Positions 1-28,345 of a stretch of 64,000 nt of DNA are shown here, piece by piece (the first letter of the stretch is position 1; every line of letters starts with the position of its first letter). The position numbers and the translations under genes are program-made. The DNA is taken from the NCBI RefSeq assembly GCF_000972845.2, contig NC_040032.1:8807498-8871497 (forward strand). The letters run 5' to 3'. Below the pieces are notes generated by a model. The model was not told the DNA's origin and did not search any database. It saw only the letters and a program-made list of their open reading frames with translations. This stretch comes from Larimichthys crocea. Its lineage: Eukaryota > Chordata > Actinopteri > Sciaenidae.

Positions 1-83
1 TCAAAACGATAAAGCTCCAGCTCACTGCAGCTGTCCCAAAACTGAGTCCTGCTGAGCTTGTGGGCATCAGACGACTCAGAAGA

Positions 84-872
84 ACATGAGGAGAACATGA
101 GAAGAACATGAGGAGAACATGAGGAGAACATGAGGAGAATACAAGAAGAACATGAGGAGAACACGAGAAGAACATGAGGAGGACATGAGGAGAACATGAG
201 AAGAACATGAGGAGAACATGAGGAGAACATGAGAAGAACATGAGAAGAACACAAGAAGAACATGAGGAGAACACGAGAAGAACATGAGGAGAACATGAGG
301 AGAACACAAGAAAAACATGAGGAGAACATGAGTTGAACATGAGAAGAACATGAGGAGAACATGAGGAGAACACAAGGAGAATACAAGAAGAACATGAGGA
401 GAACATGAGAAGAACATGAGGAGGACATGAGGAGAACATGAGAAGAACATGAGGAGAACATGAGGAGAACATGAGAAGAACATGAGAAGAACACAAGAAG
501 AACACGAGAAGAACATGAGGAGAACATGAGGAGAACATGAGGAGAACACAAGAAAAACATGAGGAGAACATGAGAAGAACATGAGGAGAACATGAGGAGA
601 ACACAAGAAGAACACGAGAAGAACACGAGAAGAACATGAGGAGAACATGAGGAGAACACAAGAAAAACATGAGGAGAACATGAGTTGAACATGAGAAGAA
701 CATGAGAAGAACATGAGGAGAACACAAGAAGAACACGAGAAGAACATGAGAAGAACATGAGGAGAACACGAGAAGAACATAAGAAGAACATGAGAACATG
801 AGGAGAACATGAGAAGAACATGAGGAGAACATGAGGAGAACATGAGGAGAACATGAGGAGAACATGTTATCC
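84..872. repeat. 11-bp minisatellite (GAGRAGAACAY), about 70 units
   Basis: The block is a tandem array of an 11-base unit, mostly GAGGAGAACAT or GAGAAGAACAT, with occasional AC or ATAC variants. Variant units recur in the same order, for example between about 170-300 and 420-540, so there is a longer higher-order period. The minus strand stays open through it (a 273-codon frame) only because the unit has no stop in that frame; the product is a monotonous Cys-Ser-Pro-His-Val-Leu-Leu-Met-Phe repeat and is not a gene. It probably lies in an intron or upstream of the cnksr2 exons. Confidence 0.95.
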
Positions 873-1106
873 ATGTTGAACTGACAGCCTGTCTCAAACA
901 GAAGCACTCTCAGTGTTTGGTAGCAGAGATGAAGACACTTGTTTTGTCTGTATGACCATCAGCACTTTGTTGGACTGACCTACACTCAGGCACGAGCGCT
1001 CTGCTCCAGGCCACGATGAAGCTCCACCCCCACCACACGAAGCTCGCTGGGGCATCGAAGCATCGAAGCGTCGAAGCATCGAAGCTCTCTCATCCGTTCA
1101 GAGGAA

Positions 1107-1130
1107 CCTGAACACAACAGCAACAACAGC

Positions 1131-1179
<49 letters not shown>

Positions 1180-1270
1180 GCAACAGCAGCAGCAGCAACA
1201 ACAACAGCAACAACAGCAACAGCAGCAGCAACAACAACAACAACAACAGCAGCAGCAGCAGCAACAACAA

Positions 1271-1319
<49 letters not shown>

Positions 1320-1337
1320 AACAACAGCAGCAGCAGC
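1107..1337 (+). repeat. Pure CAA/CAG triplet tract
   Basis: About 77 consecutive triplets are either CAA or CAG, so read in that plus-strand frame every codon is glutamine and variation is only at the third base. A TGA lies just upstream in the same frame and there is no ATG, and no splice acceptor was recognised before it. It is therefore most likely an intronic microsatellite and not a polyglutamine exon. Antisense frames give poly-Leu and poly-Cys, which are spurious. Confidence 0.9.
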
Positions 1338-1391
1338 GGCCGAGTGGCCTAAAAATAAACCTCTTCACTCGTCTTGAAGACTGGCATGCTG

Positions 1392-1395
<4 letters not shown>

Positions 1396-1464
<69 letters not shown>
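1396..1464. repeat. (TG)n microsatellite
   Basis: A nearly uninterrupted TG dinucleotide run with one TGCGTG interruption. From 1,465 to 2,065 I see ordinary AT-rich intronic sequence and no further gene. Confidence 0.95.
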
Positions 1465-1465
<1 letters not shown>

Positions 1466-1993
1466 TCTGTAATGCCCTTTAGACCCTTTTAGTGGAAACT
1501 CAGCTCTTCTGCAGCAGCCGAACATCTGCAGAGAAATAATCCTCCGTGTTTGATTTAATCTGCTTGAAGGAGCGTTTGATTTTTGTCGTCTGTGTTTGTG
1601 ATATTTAATAAGTATCAATTTTAGGCAGATCATGAGCTCATGTTAAAACAAATGACACGTCAGCATGTTTGTAAGTTAGAGAGAGTGACGTGGCAAACGA
1701 GACGGCTGTGCTGATTGGACAAATTCACGTGGCTGTTGTTTACAGTTCTGATGATTATTGGTACAAAGATAAAAACTTAATATTAATCAGCATTATTATT
1801 AATATTCCATCAGTTTTCTTGTTGTTTCATCTGTGAGTTTTAATCAGTTTATTTTTTTTAGACTTTCAATACTTTGACTGTGACTGTGTTTCATCTTTAA
1901 TGCTTTAGACGGAGAAGTTCAACAGACAGACTGAGATTTTATTATTTTAAGTTTTTGTCTTTCACTGCTGCTAAAAATGAATTCGCTCTCTAG

Positions 1994-18857
<16,864 letters not shown>

Positions 18858-19171
18858 TGAAGCATGTTCACAGTGTTCATGTGTCTCCATGTTTCTTCTG
18901 CTGATCACTAACAGCGTCCTTCACCTCCTCGCAGAATGTCCCTCTTCAAGACACAAACCGGTCTTTGGGTTTTTTAGGGTGAGGGTCAGTGTGTGGACTG
19001 AACCTGGATCGTATCGCCTCTGTCTGTGCCTCACTCATCCTTCTGCTGGACTTCAAACCTGCCCGGGCTCCTCACGTCATCTCCTGCTTCCTCCTCTCTG
19101 CTCCTTCCAGCTGGCTCGCCGTGCAGGAGTCAAAGACCTCAGAGCGTCTCTGGAGCTTCAGCACTTTGTGA

Positions 19172-19920
19172 CTCGTGGAGCTTCACATGCATGGCCACCT
19201 TCCCTCCTTCTCGCTTCTGTTGAATCGTTTCTTGAACGTTATGCTGGAGTTGTGTGCCGCTGCTCACAACGTTTCCTCATGCATGTGTGTGTGATTAAAG
19301 GGTGTGTTTGTTCTCTGAGTGTACAGGGTGTTAAACATATATATATATACACATAAATATATATATTTAATATTACATTACTACAGCAGCAGTGACTACA
19401 CAGAGTTTTGGGGTACGTACAAACTGTAAATCAAGTGCTGTGCCTCAGTGATTGTGAATGTACATTGTACTTTTCCAAGAGAGAAACAGAAGAAACGAGC
19501 TCCTCCTCAGAAATCTAACGCTTGGCAATAATGAACTAGAACTGTAAATTACAGAGGAACGATGAGAATAGTTGTCTATTTTTGTATGCATGCCGTCCAA
19601 CCTGATGTTTGTAAAACGGTTTTGTATTTCTGAGTGTGTTTGGTCGCTCTCTGGCCCCGCCCCGCCCCACCTGGCCCCGCCCACCTGGCCCCGCCCAACC
19701 ACGTCGTGTTTTTAAGACTTATTTTAAAATTTGCCGCAGAAAAGTTTCAGATTTTTTGAAGTGTTCAGAAAAAGAGGAATAACTTGTATTTATTATTAAG
19801 TGTTTAATGTACACGCATGCTTTGTATGACTAAAACACACGTTACCATGCCAGTGGAAGTCTGACTCACGTGTGCCACATTGTAGCTACATGACTTTTTT
19901 ATTGAATAAAGTACGGCATG
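19172..19920 (+). terminator. cnksr2: cnksr2 3' UTR with poly(A) signal
   Basis: An AT-rich 3' UTR without open frames ends in ATTGAATAAAGT, with the AATAAA at 19905-19910. A cluster of GGCCCCGCCC boxes lies at about 19,654-19,698. The same stretch is repeated after the gap, with AATAAA at 28334-28339. Confidence 0.7.
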
Positions 19921-20404
19921 GGCACACAGACGAGACGTGGCTCACTGTTTTCTTTCATGATCACATCTGAGGTGATTATTTTAAGATGATAATAATATGC
20001 AAATATCAGTGTTTAAGCAGCCTCAGGCTCTCCGTCTGAACGATGTGCTAATTAAAGATTACACAGACTCTGCAGTGTGAGTGGATACACAGATATCGAA
20101 CACGATGCAGACTGCAGTGAGGTCAGGTTCACCGGATACAAAGATAACGAGCTTTAGGCCTCAAATCCGTTTGTTACGTCACCGCCTTCGAGACTAAAAC
20201 AGCTAATCCAGCCGAGAACGAGCAGCTCTGGATCTGAGAAGAAGCAGACTGTTGTTCTGTGAGGTTCTGGATCACAGCCAGTGAATGTTTGGGTTCTGTT
20301 CTGCTGCGTCATGCTCTCCATGGATTCATGACCTTTGTTCTGTTTTTGTAAGAAAGACAAATCTGATTATTAAAAGTCTCTGAAATGTTCTTGCACTTTA
20401 AGGT

Positions 20405-20763
20405 TTTATTGCACAGTAATACACAGAGAGCTGTGCAGGTCTCAGTCCTTTAGGGGGGCAGTGATCTGTGAGTTCAGGTCCTGGAGGAGCGTCTCTTTCA
20501 GGTCCTGCAGGAGGAGACGTGAGGAGGGGGGTAAAGCGTACCACCATACCGGCCCTGTGTTTGTTTGGCATCAGATCCATACCAGATTTTCTAGTATCAC
20601 TCGTCTCTGGACCGTCGTCCTGCAGGCAGCGTTTATGTAACATGTTCTGGATCTGTCAGTACATGTTCTGGATCTGTCAGTACATGTTCTGGATCTGTCA
20701 GAACATGTTCAGTAAATCAGGCAGCTCGTGCTCCCAGTTAGGTGGCAGCTGAAACTCAGTGTC
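20405..20763 (-). CDS. Possible terminal exon of an unidentified minus-strand gene (copy A)
   Basis: On the minus strand an acceptor-like ATGTTTCAG precedes 22 codons (20763 to 20698) reading DTEFQLPPNWEHELP then DLLNMF and a stop, and an AATAAA follows at 20410-20405. The counterpart after the gap (29191 to 29126) keeps the frame, with one synonymous change (GACACT/GACACC) and a final F/Y change. That and the poly(A) signal suggest a real last exon of a gene convergent with cnksr2. I do not recognise the protein and found no convincing upstream exons, so the call is tentative. Confidence 0.35.
20640..20712. repeat. 21-bp tandem repeat (ACATGTTCTGGATCTGTCAGT), about 3 units
   Basis: Three to four units, overlapping the stop codon of the possible terminal exon. 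The second copy of this region (29,032-29,150) has about six units, so this is a length difference between the two copies. Confidence 0.9.
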
Positions 20764-20779
20764 CTGAAACATAAAGAGC

Positions 20780-22500
20780 TCAAACTGAAGGTGATATAGA
20801 AACATGATGATCCACATGATGGCACCACGGGTCACACTCAGGGTGTTTTACACTTTATTGTTCTAATTTGAAATGTTTCTCCTGCAGCTCATCGGTCAGA
20901 CATGAAGCAGAATAAAATAAATATTGATGACAGTGTTTGATCACATGTTCCTCAGGTATTGTTGTGTGTTGTTTCCAGATCTCTCTCATTATGCAACACT
21001 TGTTAATTGCTTCCAAAGGGACGTTCAGCACTGACCGCTAATGAGTGTGTTTATCCGTTTAGCTGCTGCGTGGTCTTCCTCATTAAACAGTGATGAAGAT
21101 TCAAAACGACTTTCTGTTGTTTCAAACTGAATTTATTCACAGAGTCAGAATGAGCTCGTTTCATTTCAGCGTCACGTTCATCAGCTCCTCGTCTGTCAGA
21201 GAGAGGAGCACAAACATCGTCTCATCTCCGGCGAGCAGCTGGGCTCATTCTGACCTTTGTCCCGTCTTACACGTGTCCCAAACTGAAGTCAAAAAATGAC
21301 GAGATGATTGAACCTGAGACACCTCAGACAGAAATGAGCTCAGCTAAACTGAAGTACATGGCAGCACAAGATAAACCCTGATCAGGCCACGTCCAAGAGA
21401 CGCTGAGCTGAGCTGAGCAGCTTGTTTAAATATTTGCAGTTTATTTTATGATTCTGAATTATTACCCTCCCCTTCCTGCTGTGTTGGCTTGTCTGACAGG
21501 TTTGTTAAACTGTCATTTGCAGATTGTTTTCTGTGTTTATGGTGAACTGTGAAATCTGCAGGACTGAACTTTATCTTTTATTAACACGTGCAGACGTCAC
21601 AGAGAGCTGCTGTTCATCTGCTGAGGCCTTTTTCATCTGCAGCTCTCTCACTGTCGTCTTCACCCATTCTTCATGCTTCAGTCCAGAGCACCAATTCTGA
21701 TTCTGTATCTTTCATATATAATTTCATCATCTTTTATCAAAATATGTTTGTTCCTTAAAGTGTTTTGACAGCAGTCTTTACCCTGACCTCATAAATCATC
21801 AAACTCTTTCACTCTTTCATCGTGCGCATGCTGCATGTGTGTTGACTTTCATGCTGCACGCTTCATTTTTCTATAAAGTCACAATGTTCAGCATCACTGC
21901 AGAAGCTTCCCCTTCACTCTGTTAAAGTCAGACTGTTAACTGCTTCCTGTCAGCTGTTTTCATTTCATTTTAGATAATGCAACAAGCTGTAAAAGTTCCT
22001 GAGTTCATATTGATATGACACCGTGACACAGAGCTCAGTCAGTGATTATAAATCATGTTCAGAGTGATTATGAAACACACACACACTCATGCTTTCTTCA
22101 TGTGTCGGCTTTAATGATCAGAAACACAACTACAAGCAAATGTTTTGAATGAATCATGATGATGGATTTCTCTGTGAGGTCTGTCACTAATTTTCATTTT
22201 CAACTCTCTGTCTCTAAAATATTATAATGTTAAACTGTATGGAAGTGAAAAGTGCCGAGATGTTCCACAGAGAGACCCAGCATGTCTGTAACTGAACAAA
22301 CAGAAACATTCAGATATCTGCGACACACAGAACTAAGTCAGGTCACCGAGTGTCCCTGCACAGAAAGGATCAGATATTTTTCACGTCTGTCATAAAAATG
22401 TAATCACATATAAAATAGACTCTAGAAATCTGAAGACTCAAAGGCAGGGAAGAAAACAGGAGAGCCAGGGAGTAAGCACTTCACCTTAAGAGCATTACAA
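20780..22500. other. Intergenic, no gene recognised
   Basis: I see AT-rich sequence with short GAGCT repeats near 21,410 and another minus-strand AATAAA (as TTTATT) at about 21,131-21,136 after a short frame ending TDEELMNVTLK. None of this is enough to call a gene. The equivalent after the gap (29,200-31,050) differs at about 29,620-29,690 by a block replacement, which is a true sequence difference and not a simple base error. Confidence 0.5.
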
Positions 22501-22575
22501 TGAACAGAGATTATGTTTCAGCACATTCACAGTTTAAACATTCCTCTGTGATCAGAGGACAAAAGAGAGCGTTGG

Positions 22576-23534
22576 TTACGCTGCGATCACTGCCCTCGCT
22601 GACTTCGTGGGCAGGATCTTGTGTTTGATGAACAGTTTCAGGACATGAACTCTGATTAGATGAGTGCCGGAGCCCGTACACGGACGGGTTAGTGAGCGAC
22701 GGCATAATGAATGAAAAGTATAAAGACAAGAAGATCCGAGCCTCTGCAGCCACGTGACTCATGTCGAAGCGACTTTGGAAGATTTCAAACAAGGAGCCGA
22801 TGGTTGTAGTTGAGCAGAGATAATAAATGTGGGAAACATGTTTTCAGAGTGTTACGCTTGGACTCTCTCGATAACTTGGAACAAACTCTGGAAATCTGTG
22901 CATAGAGAAGATGATCATGAGCAGCTGAGGCCCGATAAAGATCAGAACCAGAAAGAGTCCCGCGATGCTGATGTAGGACGCGACCGAGCAGGCGTTCTTC
23001 ACCAGCTCCATGTTCACACAGTACAGCTTCGGGATGACTCTGCCACACATGCTCAGCTGCAGGTCAGCGAGTAATACCTCCAAACAGAATGATCGGGTAC
23101 AGAGCTGCTAATGCAATGAGCTTCTGTATCTTTGAGCTGGACATGATGCTGTGGTAATGCAGCGGGTAACATATGGCAACTATCTGTCATATCCCACAGC
23201 TAAAATACAAAACTCAGCACAGGCAAACGTGTGGAGGAAGTACACCTGAGCCATGCACCACTGCACCGGGACCTCATAGGTGTCAGACAGCAGGATGGCC
23301 AGGTGGCCGGGAACAGCGCCGTGCTGCCGTAGATCTCGTGATGGATAACACACACGTGAACACGTTCATGGGCTGGTGCAGCTCTTTGTTCTGGTGGATG
23401 ATGCTGATGAGCAGAGAGTTCAGCGTGATGCTGCTGAGATACAGCAGCAGGAACACGGTGAACACCGCGTGTTTGTGCTGCTCCAAGGCGGCGTAGGCCG
23501 TCATGGTGAACGTCAGCGTGGTCGTGTTGTCCAT
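22576..23534 (-). pseudogene. Odorant receptor, copy A (frameshifted)
   Basis: This aligns end to end with the intact receptor at 31108-32070 but is broken into several frames. Examples: one T missing in the segment reading CTCGTGATGG (about 23,338), one T missing in GGCCAGGTGG (about 23,298), missing bases in CAACTATCTG (about 23,178) and CCCACAGC (about 23,196), and an extra G at about 22,670. The start (MDNTTTLTFT) and end (SARAVIAA stop) are preserved. With so many one-base changes in otherwise identical flanks, assembly or base-calling error is as likely as real pseudogenisation. Confidence 0.8.
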
Positions 23535-23812
23535 GTGTCGTGCTGGAGACAGATTTATGAGACTGTCTCCATAAACCACACACATGAAGTGATCGTCAAA
23601 CTGTCACACACACACCTGTCCACAGTTACCTGTGCTCCCCTCCTCCTCCTCCTCCTCCTCCTTCAGCCTCTCTGGCCTTTTTAACATCAGCTTCTTTTTT
23701 TTCTCCTCCCTCCTAAACAAGCGATGCTCGTGATTGTTAGTGAGGACGAGACCAAACAAATCCCTGAATGTGTCACACGTGTCATATTTTCAATGATGAC
23801 ATCAACTCTTCT

Positions 23813-23814
<2 letters not shown>

Positions 23815-23858
<44 letters not shown>
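23815..23858. repeat. (GT)n microsatellite
   Basis: GT run upstream of the copy A receptor. The counterpart after the gap (32,353-32,372) is much shorter, another copy-length difference. From 23,860 to 24,900 I see only AT-rich intergenic sequence. Confidence 0.95.
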
Positions 23859-23859
<1 letters not shown>

Positions 23860-24924
23860 CGCTCAGTAGAATTTATCAGTTTGCAAGTATCTCTTTTCTT
23901 TTCTCTTTTCTCCTTTTCTGTATTTAGTTTTTCCATATTCAAAGCTCATTCAGCAGTATAACATCTGTAATATCAGATACATGCAGGCGATGTTATAAAA
24001 ATTAGGATTGTACTGGGCTGCAGATGTTTTAACCTTATTGGTGTGTGTGTGTGTGTTGTGTGTGTGTGTGTGTATTTTTGCTTTACCATATCTCGTGTAC
24101 TTCCCTTATCTGCCAGGGAAAGGTAATTAAAAATGTTCAAGGACAGAGAGACAGGTTAAGGGAAGTGTCATTTTGGACAAGAAAACATAAAGCTCATTAC
24201 TAATACTCTGTAACCCTCTGTGTGTTGCACTGTTAAACGCTCCTTCTTGTACAAAAATTAAATTCAACTTAAACTTTATACTTGAATCCAGTCCTCCTTA
24301 TTCAAACAGGCGAGTACAGCTGATCCTCTTGTTTCCAAAGAAAAACACGTTTTCCAATTCTTCATAAGAATAATCCAGCATTAATACATCCTTATTCAGT
24401 CAATGAACTGAGCTAACATTTAGTTCACCACTACTGAAAATAATACATGACATATGAACATACAGGCCCTCACTGTTCCCCCGTCGGTTCCTGATGAAGC
24501 TGAGAGACCTGCCAGGTTTAACACTTTTACCTGCAGCATGCATACCTCTCCATAACTGTAACAGCCAGTTTATTTACACATGGAACAAAATGAACGACGA
24601 CACGGTCGGGACTTTACTTTAATCTACGGACACACAACAACTTCATGTTCATGTTTCATGTGCTCGTGATAAGTGCTAGTTTCAGGTGATAAGGCCTCAT
24701 GAGAGTTTATTAATATCATTATTATTAAAGGAAACAAAGATCTGTCTTAAAGTGTCTTAAAGGATTTATATTTATGTTTGATTTGTATTTTATCAGCCAT
24801 GACCTGAGCTGAGCTGTTTGTAAATGAGTAACAAAGTAAAAATATTAATAAAGTAAAACAAAAACGTTTTTTAATGATGACATCATAAATGTGTTTTGTA
24901 ATGATGACGTGATGTCGGGGCCCT

Positions 24925-26665
24925 GTGATTTACAGAGTTTATGATGGACAGTGAAGTAAACTGCTGACAGCTGTAGACGCTGTTAGCTCATGTTAGCTCA
25001 GTCTGTTAGCTGCTGTTAGCTCATGCTGTTAGCTCAGTCTGTTAGCTGCTGTTAGCTCCTGTTAGCTCAGTCTGTTAGCTGCTGTTTAGCTCAGTCTGTT
25101 AGCTCAGTGCTGTTAGTATGTTAGCTCAGTTTTGTTAGTTGCTGTTAGCTCATGTTAGCTCAGTTTGTTAACTCATCTTAGCCAGTCTGTTTAGCTGCTG
25201 TTGTTAGCTCTGGCTTCGTAGCTGCTGTTAGCTCATGTTAGCTCAGTTTGATTGCTCGTTAGCTCATTCGTTGTTAGTGCTGTTAGCTCATGTTAGCTCA
25301 GTTTGTTAACTCATCTTAGCTCAGTCTTTGTTTAGCTGCTGTTAGCTCGTTGTTAGCTGCTGTTAGCTCATGTTAGCTCAGTCTGTTAGCTGCTGTTAGC
25401 TTATGTTTAGCTCAGTTTGTTAGCTGCGTTGTGAGCTCGTGTTTTGCTCAGTCTGTTAGCTGCTGTTAGCTCAGTTTGCTAGTGCTGTTAGCTCATGTTA
25501 TCTAGTTCTGTTAGCTGTTGTTAGTCATGTAGCTCGTCTGTTAGCTGCTGTTAGCTCATGTTAGCTCGTTGTTAACTCATCTTAGCTCAGTCTGTTAGCT
25601 CTGTTAGCTCGAGTCTGTTAGCTGCTGTTAGCGCTGTTAGCTCAGTCTGTTAGCTGCTGTTAGCTCAGTCTGTTAGCTCCGTCTGTGTATTTATGATGAC
25701 ATCATAAATGTGTTGTAATGATGACGTGATGATCCGGGCCTGTGATTTACAGAGTTTATGATGGACATGAAGTAAACTGGTGACAGCTGTAGCTGCTGTG
25801 CATTGTTAGCTCAGTCTGTTGCTGCTGTTAGCTCAGTCTGTTGCTCAGTCTGTTAGCTGCTGTTAGCTCATGTTAGCTCAGTTTGTTAGCTGCTGTTAGC
25901 TCCTGTTAGCTCAGTTTGTTAACTCTCTTAGCTCAGTCTGTTAGCTGCTTTAGCTCAGTCTGTTTAGCTGCTGTCTCATGTTAGCTCGTTGTTAGCTGCT
26001 GTTAGCTCATGTTAGCTCAGTTTGTTAGCTGCTGTTAGCTCATGTTAGCTCGTTGTTAACTCATCTTAGCTGTGTTAGCTGCTGTTAGTAGCTCCGTCGT
26101 AGGTTAGCTGCTGTTAGATCATGTTAGCTCAGTCGTGTAGATGCTGTTTTTAGCTCATCTTTAGCTCAGTTGTTGTGCGGTTTAGCTCAGTCTTGTTGTA
26201 GTCGTCTGTTGCTTGCTGTTAGCTCATTTGACGTGCTGTAGCCTATGTTTAGCTCTAGTTCTGTTAGCTGCTGTTAGCTCCTGTTTTACGTCAGTCTGTT
26301 AGCTGCTGTTAGCTCTGTTAGCGTCAGTTTGTTAACTCATCTTAGCTGCTCAGTCTGTTAGACTGCTGTTAGCTCAGTCTGTTAGCTGCTGTTAGCGCTG
26401 TTAGCTCCGTCTGTTAGCTGCTGTTAGCTAGTCGTTAGCTCGTACTGATAGTGCGTTAGTCATGTTTAGCTCTGTTGTGTGTTAGCTCAGTTTACCCGGG
26501 TTACCCGTCGCTCTGAGCTCACCGCCAAGCTGACGACTGAGTGTTTGTGCCAACAGGCGTTATGGCTACCCCGGAAGAGAAGAGAGGTAACACAGGTCAG
26601 CAGCTTCTATGGACTGATGGCAGAGGGGAGAGCGTGAGAAGAGGACGCTGACGAGGAAGCTAAGA
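24925..26665 (+). repeat. Dispersed module with expanded TTAGC VNTR, copy A
   Basis: The left arm (GATTTACAGAGTTTATGATG...GACAGCTGTAG) starts at about 24,925. The core at 24,981-26,490 is built of 10-base units TGTTAGCTCA and TGTTAGCTGC with a 13-base TGTTAGCTCAGTC variant. A second copy of the left arm interrupts the core at about 25,690-25,800. The right arm (GTGTTTGTGCCAACAGGCG... GACGCTGACG) ends at about 26,665. Many small indels are scattered in the core. Confidence 0.85.
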
Positions 26666-26689
26666 AGAGAAAAGGAGAGAGAAGCTCCT

Positions 26690-27345
26690 GACTCATTTTA
26701 AACCTCTTTTCTTATAATGTGGATCAATGACCTTCTACACCTCTTGGTATTAGGAAGATTTGTTACTCTACGGACGTTTTAAAACATTCTTTCTTAGTTA
26801 TATAGAGAACTGGATGTCGCATATTGGTTGTTTAATATGCTGTCCTGTATTGTGTATATCTGCGACCCCCTAGGACTGCTTCTGTATTGGACTATCTAAT
26901 TTTTTTTTTTGTTATGTATTTATTTCTTTTATTTTAATTTGTTTATATCATTCGTATATGTACTTTTGATATGTACAGCTTACAAGCTCCTCAATATGAA
27001 TTGTCACATGATACAGTGATATTGTTGCAGGGATGGGCTGGTTGGAGCGAGGGGGGGGGTGATGTTTATATTTGTATTATAAGTTTCTTTATTGTGTACA
27101 CTATGTCTGTTTGTATAAACATCAATAAAAAACTCTCCTCTTTGGCTTTGACACCATGTAGAGTGTTGATTTTATGTGTATACGTGCATATTTTTTATTT
27201 TTTATCTTGTGCGGGCAGTTGCTTTTTATTTTTTATTGTTTTTTATCTTTCCATTGTCTACTTTTGTGTTATTTATGTGTTTCTCTCGTTGTGCAGCACT
27301 TTTGTGTTTGCTAAATAAAACATCTGCTTCTATATAATAAGTGGA
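26690..27345 (+). mobile_element. LINE-like 3' tail, copy A
   Basis: An AT-rich stretch ends in TTGTATAAACATCAATAAAAAA and CTCTCCTCTTTGGC, the style of a non-LTR retrotransposon 3' end. No reverse transcriptase coding sequence is left. It is repeated at 35,045-35,760. The family is not determined. Confidence 0.4.
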
Positions 27346-27408
27346 ACTGCGACGAGACGTGATGCTGTTATTGACTCGTGTCTCGACTTCATCCTCCATG
27401 TTGTTTCA

Positions 27409-27418
27409 NNNNNNNNNN
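27409..27418. other. Assembly gap (10 N)
   Basis: Ten Ns of conventional length. Sequence right of the gap restarts inside the 3' region of cnksr2 (equivalent to about 18,976) and then repeats the next 8.3 kb. Confidence 0.99.
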
Positions 27419-28345
27419 TGAGGGTAGTGTGTGGACTGAACCTGGATCGTATCGCCTCTGTCTGTGCCTCACTCCATCCTTCTGCTGGACTTCAAACCTG
27501 CCCGGGCTCCTCACGTCATCTCCTGCTCTTCCTCCTCTCGCTCCTTCCAGCTGGCTCGCCGTGCAGGAGTCAAAGACCTCAGAGCGTCTCTGGAGGTTCA
27601 GCATTTGTGACTCGTGGAGCTTCACATGCATGGCCACTTCCCTCCTTCTCGCTTCTGTTGAATCGTTTCTTGAACGTTATGCTGGAGTTGTGTGCCGCTG
27701 CTCCAACGTTTCCTCATGCATGTGTGTGTGATTAAAGGGTGTTTTTCTCTGAGTGTACAGGGTGTTAAACATATTATATACACATAAATATATATATTTA
27801 ATATTACATTACTACAGCAGCAGTGACTACACGAGTTTGGGGTACGTACAAACTGTAAATCAAGTGCTGTGCCTCAGTGATTGTGAATGTACATTGTACT
27901 TTTCCAAGAGAGAAACAGAAGAAACAGAGCTCCTCCTCAGAAACCTAACGCTTGGCAATAATGAACTAGAACTGTAAATTACAGAGGAACGATGAGAATA
28001 GTTGTCTATTTTTGTATGCATGCCGTCCAACCTGATGTTTGTAAAACGGTTTTGTATTTCTGAGTGTGTTTGGTCGCTCTCTGGCCCCGCCCGCCCCACC
28101 TGGCCCCGCCCACCCCGCCCGCCAACCACGCTGGTTTTTAAGACTTATTTTAAATTTGCCGCGAAAAGTTTCAGTTTTTGAAGTGTTCAGAAAAAGAGGA
28201 ATAACTTGTATTTATTATTAAGTGTTTAATGTACAAGCATGCTTTGTATGACTAAACACACGTTACCATGCCAGTGGAGTCTGACTCACGTCGCACACGT
28301 GTGCCACATTGTAGCTACATGACTTTTTTATTGAATAAAGTACGG
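27419..28345 (+). pseudogene. cnksr2: Second copy of the cnksr2 3' end
   Basis: Nearly identical to about 18,976-19,915, including GTGTGGACTGAACCTGGATC at the start, the GGCCCCGCCC cluster, and the poly(A) signal (28334-28339). It has no upstream cnksr2 exons before it, only the gap, so it is a 3' fragment, most simply the alternative haplotype of the same 3' UTR. Confidence 0.8.

Noticed and set aside
76..897. 273-codon minus-strand open frame with a Cys/His/Leu/Met-rich product
   Set aside because: It is an 11-bp tandem repeat read through; composition is monotonous and no family signature or splice context is present.
986..1368. Poly-leucine and poly-cysteine frames on the minus strand
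   Set aside because: They are the antisense of a CAA/CAG microsatellite.
19111..19356. Terminal cnksr2 exon reading LARRAGVKDLRASLELQHFV onward
   Set aside because: It does not resemble the known CNKSR2 C terminus and the second copy of the region stops or shifts at the same place; treated as 3' UTR or unresolved.
24981..26490. CRISPR-like array of short repeats
   Set aside because: Units are directly tandem with no unique spacers, in a vertebrate genome; it is a VNTR.
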